A stretch of 64,000 nucleotides of DNA from Natrinema versiforme JCM 10478 (GTDB lineage Archaea; Halobacteriota; Halobacteria; Halobacteriales; Natrialbaceae), in the NCBI RefSeq assembly GCF_000337195.1, contig NZ_AOID01000026.1, forward strand, positions 108,922 through 172,921, in the 5' to 3' direction. The position numbers and the translations under genes are program-made. Positions 58,550-64,000 of the stretch are shown here, piece by piece. The first letter of the stretch is position 1. Every line of letters starts with the position of its first letter. The notes beneath the pieces were generated by a model. That model ran no database searches and was not told the origin of the DNA. It saw only the letters and a list, made by a program, of their open reading frames with translations.

Positions 58550-59479
58550 TCAGCGCAGTTCGTCGATGATCTCTCGCGTCGACTGGCGGACCGCCTCGTC
58601 GCTCGAGCGCTCGGGCTCCCAGCCAAGCGCCGAGAGCTTCTCGATCGAGAGGCGCATCTTCGGGACGTCGCCGGTCCAGCCGCGCTCGCCGCCGGTGTAC
58701 TCCCGCTCGGGGTCGACGCCCAGTTCCTCGGCGACGATGGTCGCGATCCGGTCGACCGAGGTCGTCGTGCGAGTGCCGAGGTTGTAGGTGTTCATCGCGT
58801 CGTCGGCGTGCTCGATGACGTGTAACATGGCATCGAGACAGTCCTCGACGTGGAGGTAGGATTTTTCCTGTCGCCCGTCGCCGAGGATGGTCAGGTGCTC
58901 GGAGTCGTCCTGCAACTTCTCGATGAAATCCGGAATCACCGCTCCGCGAAGCCGCGGGCCGACCACGTTCGCGAATCGGAAGTTCCAGACCGTCAGCTCG
59001 TGACTGTGGGCCCGTGCCGAGAGCAGCCCCTCGTCGGCTAACTTGCTCGCGCCGTAGGCGCTGATCGGCTCGAGCGGGGCGTAGTCCTCCGGTGTCGGCC
59101 GCGGGGCCTCGCCGTAGACCGTCGACGAGGAGGTGTAGGCGATGTCCGTGACACCGGCGTCGGCCATCGCCTCGAGGATGTTTCGGGTCATCCGCGTGTT
59201 GTCGTCGAACTGGCCGTGCGGACGGTCGGTGTCGACGTGCTTCGACGCCGCGAGGTGGACGACGAGGTCGATATCGTCGAGGTGGCCCTTGAGCGCGTCG
59301 GGGTCGGTGAGGTCTGCCTCGAGGAAGTTTGCATCGTCGGGGACGCGGCCGCGGTCGCCGTTCGAGCAGTCGTCGACGACGGTGACGGCCGCGCCGTCGG
59401 CGAGTAAGCGGTCGGTGAGATGCGAGCCGATGAAGCCGGCTCCGCCCGTGACGAGTACGTGTCGGCTCGAGATGGCCAT
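58550..59479 (-). CDS. NAD-dependent sugar-nucleotide epimerase/dehydratase
   Basis: 309 aa extended SDR. Cofactor motif VLVTGGAGFIGSHL, TSSSTVYGE with the catalytic Ser/Thr, and YGASK with Tyr and Lys. RFANVVGPRLRGAVIPDFIEKL and the GERGWTGDVPKMRLSIEKLSALGWEP tail are typical of UDP-glucose 4-epimerase-like enzymes. It lies directly upstream of the iron-box cluster but has no box of its own. It could supply the UDP-sugar for the glycosyltransferases. Confidence 0.9.
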   Translation of the reverse strand: MAISSRHVLVTGGAGFIGSHLTDRLLADGAAVTVVDDCSNGDRGRVPDDANFLEADLTDPDALKGHLDDIDLVVHLAASKHVDTDRPHGQFDDNTRMTRNILEAMADAGVTDIAYTSSSTVYGEAPRPTPEDYAPLEPISAYGASKLADEGLLSARAHSHELTVWNFRFANVVGPRLRGAVIPDFIEKLQDDSEHLTILGDGRQEKSYLHVEDCLDAMLHVIEHADDAMNTYNLGTRTTTSVDRIATIVAEELGVDPEREYTGGERGWTGDVPKMRLSIEKLSALGWEPERSSDEAVRQSTREIIDELR

Positions 59480-59673
59480 GGGCGGTGATTCAGCGACTAG
59501 TTGGTAAGTAGTTGCGTTTCGCGCTCAGATGACGCTGCTGCGAACGTGAGAGTGCGTTCGAACGGGAGACGAAATGGTGCGGCTTGCTATCGTGGCATCA
59601 CGGAGAAATCATGCCCTTCTCAACCGATCTGGCTGTCGGATCAGACGGAGTCTCGACTCGAGGAACGGAATCC

Positions 59674-60933
59674 TTAGACGCCAGTCGAGTACCGCAGGAG
59701 GCCGGCAAAGCCGCCGAAGGCATTGAGGAGCTGTTCGCCCTTCTCGAAGTCCGTCGAGATGAACTTGGTCTCGGTGCCGCGCTGTTCGGCGATGTCGATC
59801 AGGTGGTCGATGGCGTCCTCGCGGTCCTCGTCCGTGGCCTCGACCTCGGTGCCACACTCGGTACAGGAGTGTGTCGGCGTCGACTTCCGGCGGTCGACGA
59901 CCTCGCGCTCGGTGGTTCCGCAGTCGGGACAGTCGTAGGTGATGACGTCCTTCCGGAGGTCCTCGCTGATGAGCAGTCGGTCGACCGATCCCATCATGAG
60001 GTTCCGACGGGTCTGCTCGAAGCCGTAGGTCGCCAGATCGCCGGCGTTGAGTTCCTCGAAGAACTCCTCCATCACCTTCTTGTCCTTCATCACCTCGGCG
60101 TCGGCCAGCGCGTCTTCGGCGTTGTCGACGAGGTCTTTCAGGCCGGACTCGTCGGTGTAGGCGACGTCGAACTTGCCCAGGACGGTGTCCTGCAGTTCGT
60201 GGTGGAGGTAGTCGCCGTCGAGGAACTCGTCTTTGGTCGGCGAGGGACCGCCGACGAGGATGCCGTCGAGTTCGTGGCGGCGGGGAACGAACAGGTCGTT
60301 TGCCATCCCCGCGACCTCCTGATAGAAGTTATCGATGGCCTCGAGGCGCAGGCGGGCGAATCGCTGGGCGGACTGGCCACCTTTTCGCTGCTTGCCGGGG
60401 ACCAGCGAGGAGGCGGACTTGACCGGTTCGATGCGCTTGCCCTTCAGCCAGCCGACGTTGGCCTCGCGGCGATCGAGGACGATCAGGCCGTAGAGGCCCT
60501 TGTCGGCGAGCATCTCCTCTAGGGGCTCGGTCAGGAAGTCGGAGTCGCAGTGATAGCGGAACGACTCGATGGGCTGGGGCGGGCTCTCGAGGACTTTCGT
60601 GACCATGTCGGTGCGGCCGCCGCCGGAGTCGACGGCACCGGAAAAGAGGACGATGCCGTTGTCCGGCGGATAGGTGTCGTAGTACCGCAGCCGGTCTTTG
60701 ATACTCGTCAGCGCGTCTTGGACGGCCGTTCGGGTCTGTTTGGACTTGATGTTGGCCGCTTCGCTGTGTTCCTGCGTGACGTGTTGGACGACGTCACTGA
60801 TCTGTCTATCGTCTGGAATGTAGATCGTCACGAGCTGCGTTCCGGAGCCGTCGTAGTCCTTGAGATCCTCGATGACCTTCCGGAACTCGTACTTTTTCCG
60901 GTCGGATTGCTCCTGCTCGCCCTCCTGGCTCAT
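59674..60933 (-). CDS. prf1: Peptide chain release factor aRF1
   Basis: 419 aa. Translation termination at all three stop codons. The codon-reading loop NIKS is at 61-64, and the catalytic GGQ at 185-187 (RKGGQSAQRFARLR). A C-terminal zinc-like Cys set (CPDCGTTE and CTECGTE, about 340-375) follows. Length is standard. The start at 60933 (MSQEGEQEQS) matches archaeal homologues. Confidence 0.96.
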   Translation of the reverse strand: MSQEGEQEQSDRKKYEFRKVIEDLKDYDGSGTQLVTIYIPDDRQISDVVQHVTQEHSEAANIKSKQTRTAVQDALTSIKDRLRYYDTYPPDNGIVLFSGAVDSGGGRTDMVTKVLESPPQPIESFRYHCDSDFLTEPLEEMLADKGLYGLIVLDRREANVGWLKGKRIEPVKSASSLVPGKQRKGGQSAQRFARLRLEAIDNFYQEVAGMANDLFVPRRHELDGILVGGPSPTKDEFLDGDYLHHELQDTVLGKFDVAYTDESGLKDLVDNAEDALADAEVMKDKKVMEEFFEELNAGDLATYGFEQTRRNLMMGSVDRLLISEDLRKDVITYDCPDCGTTEREVVDRRKSTPTHSCTECGTEVEATDEDREDAIDHLIDIAEQRGTETKFISTDFEKGEQLLNAFGGFAGLLRYSTGV

Positions 60934-61167
60934 TACCCGTATAAAACGGGGCTGTGGGTAAGAATCCTTTGACACACCTGTCGACGTGGGACGAGTCCCC
61001 GTCGGTACGGGGTCGACCGCCGATCCGCGACGCTTCCGCTCCTGTCGCCGGCGAGTCGTCGGTCGCACTCCCGCCGTCTCGCGGATCTGTCGGCCCCTCG
61101 CCACGACTCGGGAGGTGAGGTGACGATTTAAGGTGTTCCCGTTCTAGGGTCCGGACAGTACTCAAGT

Positions 61168-62061
61168 ATGTCTCACGAGACGGTCTACGCTATCGCGAGC
61201 GGGAAAGGCGGCGTCGGGAAGACGACGACGACGGTCAACCTCGGTACGGCCCTCGCAGAGGCCGGCGAGCGCGTCGCGATCGTCGACGCCGACCTCGGCA
61301 TGGCGAACCTCGCCGGGTTCGTCAGCCTCAGCCCTGACTCGACCACCCTATACGACGTGTTAGCCGGAGATGCATCGATCGACGACGCCACCTACCGACT
61401 GGCGGATAATATCGTCGCCGTCCCCAGCGGCACCAGCCTCGACGAATATGCCGAAACGTCCCCCGAGGGGCTGCGCGAGGCCGTCGACGAACTGCGGTCC
61501 CAGTTCGACTACGTCTTTCTCGACGTCGGCGCGGGGATCAGCCACGAGACCGTCCTTCCGCTGGGTCTCGCCGACGCCGTTATCCTCGTCTCGACGCCTG
61601 AACCCGCCGCCGTCCACGACTCGACGAAGACCCTCGAGTTGACCGACCGGTCCGGCGGCTCGGTCGCCGGCCTCGTCCTGACCCGGACCCGCCCGGATGG
61701 CGATATCTCCCATGAGGAGATCGCCGATCGCCTCGAGGTGCCGCTGCTCGGCACGATCCCCGAGGACCCAGCGGCCCGCGACAGCGTCTACGCCGGGACG
61801 CCGCTGGTCGTCTTCGAACCCGACGGCCCCGCCTCGGCCGCCTATCGCCGACTCGCGGCGGACCTGACCGGCGTCGATGTCCCGATTCCGTCGGGAAGCG
61901 ACGAGAGCGAGGACAGCGACGCGGACGACGGCTCTGCGCCGAAACGGGCGACCGCGACCGCCGACTCGAGTGCGACCGGCTCGGCCGACGACGCCGACGG
62001 TCGGGAAGCGGCACACGACGATGTCTCGAGTGCGATTACGGAAGCCGAGTCGGACTCCTAA
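61168..62061 (+). CDS. minD: MinD/ParA-family ATPase
   Basis: 297 aa. Deviant Walker A SGKGGVGKTT (residues 11-20), VDADLGMANLAGF and DYVFLDVGAGIS (Walker B). The C-terminal 60 residues are a low-complexity acidic tail, without an obvious amphipathic membrane helix. It probably acts in spatial positioning; haloarchaea have several MinD paralogues with roles beyond division. A gatttaagg box near 61125 suggests a leader of about 14 nt. Confidence 0.93.
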   Translation: MSHETVYAIASGKGGVGKTTTTVNLGTALAEAGERVAIVDADLGMANLAGFVSLSPDSTTLYDVLAGDASIDDATYRLADNIVAVPSGTSLDEYAETSPEGLREAVDELRSQFDYVFLDVGAGISHETVLPLGLADAVILVSTPEPAAVHDSTKTLELTDRSGGSVAGLVLTRTRPDGDISHEEIADRLEVPLLGTIPEDPAARDSVYAGTPLVVFEPDGPASAAYRRLAADLTGVDVPIPSGSDESEDSDADDGSAPKRATATADSSATGSADDADGREAAHDDVSSAITEAESDS

Positions 62062-62081
62062 CCTCGGTTCGCTTCGAGTAT

Positions 62082-62103
62082 CGACCGGTCCCGAAACCGG
62101 TCG
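62082..62103. terminator. Hairpin downstream of minD
   Basis: cgaccggt (62082-62089) pairs with accggtcg (62096-62103) around a 6-nt loop, 21 bp after the minD stop. Intrinsic terminator candidate. Confidence 0.45.
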
Positions 62104-62372
62104 GTATGGACCCCCTTCCGCCGTCGGGTCGTCGCCCGGCCCCGCTCGTTTCGTTCGAATGCAGTGATTACCACCCGCTCGTGACTGTCAACGGCGTCCG
62201 AACGTCTGATTGGGCGTGAGGCGACCCGGTGTCGGAGCCCGCTCGTTTTCGACCGTTTGCCGGTCGTTTCCGATCAGGCGTCGACGCGCCCGACCGGCCG
62301 AAGGAGTCGGTCTCGAGGACAGAAACGGTAACGAACTGATTACTAATCATGGCGGTTCTCGATGGGTCGCCC
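62104..62372. other. Intergenic region without a convincing gene
   Basis: Together with the hairpin, 311 bp separate minD from the lipoprotein gene. Apart from a gattactaatc TATA-like patch near 62337-62347 nothing was recognised. Open frames on both strands are Arg/Ser/Pro-rich shadows. Confidence 0.5.
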
Positions 62373-62882
62373 ATGGAGCGACGAAAGATCCTCCTCGGCA
62401 GTGGCGCAGCGCTCGCAACCGTGCTCGCGGGTTGTTCCAGTGACGAGACCGGCGACGACTCCGACTCGAACGATGACGACGAATCTCTCAACGACGGCGA
62501 CGACGGGAGCGACGAGACCGACGACAAAACCGAGATTCCCGGGCTCGACCGCGACAAACTGAACGTCGACAGCGACAAGCTGTCGATCAAAGACGTCAAC
62601 AAGGACGACGACACGGTCGACGTCGTCGCGACGACGACCACGACGGACCCCGAGACGCTGCGGACGGAACTCCAATCCCTCGGCGAGACGATCGCTGCGG
62701 CGATCACCGACTCCGAGAAGTTCGCGGCCGAGGTCAACAGCGTCACGTGGGTCCTCGAGTCCGACGGCGCGAAGGTGATGTCGTTCTACGTCGACGTCCA
62801 GTGGGCGCTCGCGTACATCAACGACGAGATGAGCGAAGACGAGTTCGTCGAGACCGTCCTCGAGACGTCCGACGACACGTAG
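62373..62882 (+). CDS. Secreted acidic lipoprotein, function unknown
   Basis: 169 aa from the ATG at 62373. MERRKILLGSGAALATVLAGCSSD is a Tat-type signal with lipobox (LAGC). A 40-residue Asp/Ser/Glu linker follows, then a globular part of about 100 residues (LNVDSDKLSIKDVNKDDDTVDVVATTTTTDPETLRTELQSLGETIAAAI, FYVDVQWALAYINDEMSEDEFV). No enzymatic motif. An ATG at 62349 is in frame but would place eight residues before the twin-arginine. Confidence 0.8.
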   Translation: MERRKILLGSGAALATVLAGCSSDETGDDSDSNDDDESLNDGDDGSDETDDKTEIPGLDRDKLNVDSDKLSIKDVNKDDDTVDVVATTTTTDPETLRTELQSLGETIAAAITDSEKFAAEVNSVTWVLESDGAKVMSFYVDVQWALAYINDEMSEDEFVETVLETSDDT

Positions 62883-63027
62883 TCCGTCGCGGTTCGGTCG
62901 CGCCGACCGGTGTTGTTCTTTCGACTCGAGACGAGAGCCACGGGTGTCGAGTGGCGGGTGTCGGCGGACGGTGTCAGCAGGGCAGTAGGGACAAGGGACA
63001 GGGACGGCGGGCGCAATCAGCAGCTGC

Positions 63028-64000
63028 TCACATCGACCGGGGCGCGGCCACGCCCAGAATCGACAGGGCGTTCGCGACCGCGTGTTTCGAGGCCGCGACC
63101 AGCGCCAGCCGTGCCTCGCGGACCTCCGGATCGACGTCGTCTGCAAGCACCGGACACTCCCGGTAGAAGCCGTTGAACCGATCGGCGAACTCGCGCGTGT
63201 AGGTCGCGATCTGGTGGGGCTCGAGGTCGTCGGCCGCCTCGTCGACGACCGCCGGGAACCGCGCAATCGTCTCGAGGAGGTCTCGCTCGGCCTCGGTTGC
63301 GAGCAGGTCGGCGTCGACGGCGGTCTCGACGTCGCCCATTCCGGTCTCGGGGTCGATCCCCGCCTCTTCTAAGATGCCACAGCAGCGCGCGTGGACGTAC
63401 TGGACGTAGGGTGCGGACTGGGCCTCGAAGTCGAGTGCGCGGTCCCACTCGAAGGTGATCGCTTTCGTCGGCTGCTTGGAGACGATGTCGTAGCGGACCG
63501 CGCCGATTCCGACCTGATGGGCGATGCGCTCGATGTCGTCCTCGTCTAGCTCGTCGTCGCGGATGCGGTCGTCCAGTCGGTCCTCGACCTCGTCGCGGGC
63601 GCGGTCGATCGCCTCGTCTAACAGGTCGTCTAGATCCACGCCGGTCCCGCGGCGCGTGCTCATCTTCCCCTCGGGGAGGTTCACGTAGGAGTACAGCACC
63701 TGCCGGAGCCCGTCGGTGTCGTTGTCCAGCAACTCCAGGGTCGTCCGGACCTGCTTCGCTTGCAGCTTGTGGTCCTCGCCGAGAACCGTCACCGCGCGGT
63801 CGTAGTTGTCGAACTTCCACTCGTGGTGGGCCAGGTCACGGGTCGCATAGAGCGAGGTCCCATCCGATCGGAGGAAGACGAGGTTCTTGTCGATCCCGTA
63901 CTCGTCGAGTTCGAGTTGCCACGCGTCTTCCTCGTAGATCGATTCGTCGAGCTCTTGCAGCCGATCGACGAGGTCGTCGGTGTCGCCGTTGCGCATGAAC
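63028..64000 (-). CDS. argS: Arginyl-tRNA synthetase, 5' part outside window
   Basis: C-terminal portion of a class I synthetase, about 324 residues visible up to the right edge. [41 protein letters not shown] is the end of the catalytic domain. The KMSKS loop appears as [22 protein letters not shown] anticodon-binding domain ends the protein with the typical [17 protein letters not shown]. The HIGH motif and N-terminal domain lie beyond base 64000. Confidence 0.95.
   Translation of the reverse strand, partial: FMRNGDTDDLVDRLQELDESIYEEDAWQLELDEYGIDKNLVFLRSDGTSLYATRDLAHHEWKFDNYDRAVTVLGEDHKLQAKQVRTTLELLDNDTDGLRQVLYSYVNLPEGKMSTRRGTGVDLDDLLDEAIDRARDEVEDRLDDRIRDDELDEDDIERIAHQVGIGAVRYDIVSKQPTKAITFEWDRALDFEAQSAPYVQYVHARCCGILEEAGIDPETGMGDVETAVDADLLATEAERDLLETIARFPAVVDEAADDLEPHQIATYTREFADRFNGFYRECPVLADDVDPEVREARLALVAASKHAVANALSILGVAAPRSM

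Noticed and set aside
58393..58626. Minus-strand ORF between the epimerase and UPF0104 genes
   Set aside because: It runs through the palindrome and into the epimerase in another frame, with Ser/Arg-rich composition. No gene is supported there.

Overview
The window is typical haloarchaeal chromosome (class Halobacteria). It has high GC, very acidic proteins, frequent CTCGAG words, leaderless promoters (TATA-like box 24-28 nt before the start codon), Tat lipoproteins, PGF-CTERM surface proteins and archaeal aRF1, MutS/MutL, SepF and ThiDN. The style suggests Natrialbales (Natrinema/Haloterrigena-like); that placement is an impression, not a proof. Almost all of the sequence is coding, no insertion sequence or CRISPR array was seen, and both edges cut genes (nuoCD on the left, argS on the right).

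Layout. 1-9.5 kb: NuoCD, a Bat-type regulator, an NTP pyrophosphatase, a GuaB-type enzyme, a PIN-like gene pair, a MOT1 molybdate transporter, an overlapping receptor plus H-NOX (heme/nitric oxide sensor) pair, and an AIR-synthase-like protein. 9.6-24.7 kb: thiDN with a flavin oxidoreductase, an ABC exporter, a CsaA-like tRNA-binding protein, mutS and mutL, rtcA and a KDG kinase behind an 18-codon leader ORF. 24.9-33.3 kb: a surface protein, an acetyltransferase, a short RNase II/R, a hydrolase, a second Bat-type regulator, PUA and CBS proteins, a frameshifted DUF1028 gene, sepF and a cold-shock gene. 33.6-46.2 kb: a rhodanese-siroheme reductase with an adjacent FrhB/F420-type ferredoxin protein, a third Bat-type regulator, UspA, VOC, MFS, citrate synthase, a PGF-CTERM protein and ilvA-ridA.

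46.2-46.6 kb holds tRNA-Ser(GGA) followed by a diverged duplication of its 3' end and flank. One copy is interrupted by a 79-bp palindrome, and there is a second hairpin between the copies.

47.6-58.4 kb is the most coherent accessory block. It has an FbpB-type iron ABC permease, an FbpA-type binding lipoprotein, a Tat-exported gluconate-dehydrogenase-like pair, a GT2 and a GT39-like glycosyltransferase, a reversibly-glycosylated-polypeptide (RGP) protein and an AglD/UPF0104 membrane protein. Five palindromes of the form TTAGG-N4-CCTAA sit at their promoters. I read this as one iron-responsive (DtxR/Idr-type) regulon joining iron uptake to a surface-glycan or glycolipid pathway. A sugar-nucleotide epimerase follows without a box, then aRF1, MinD, a lipoprotein and argS.

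Best candidates for something new are the iron-box glycan block, the predicted NO-sensing H-NOX/receptor pair, the rhodanese-siroheme reductase/FrhB pair, and the palindrome-interrupted tRNA duplication.
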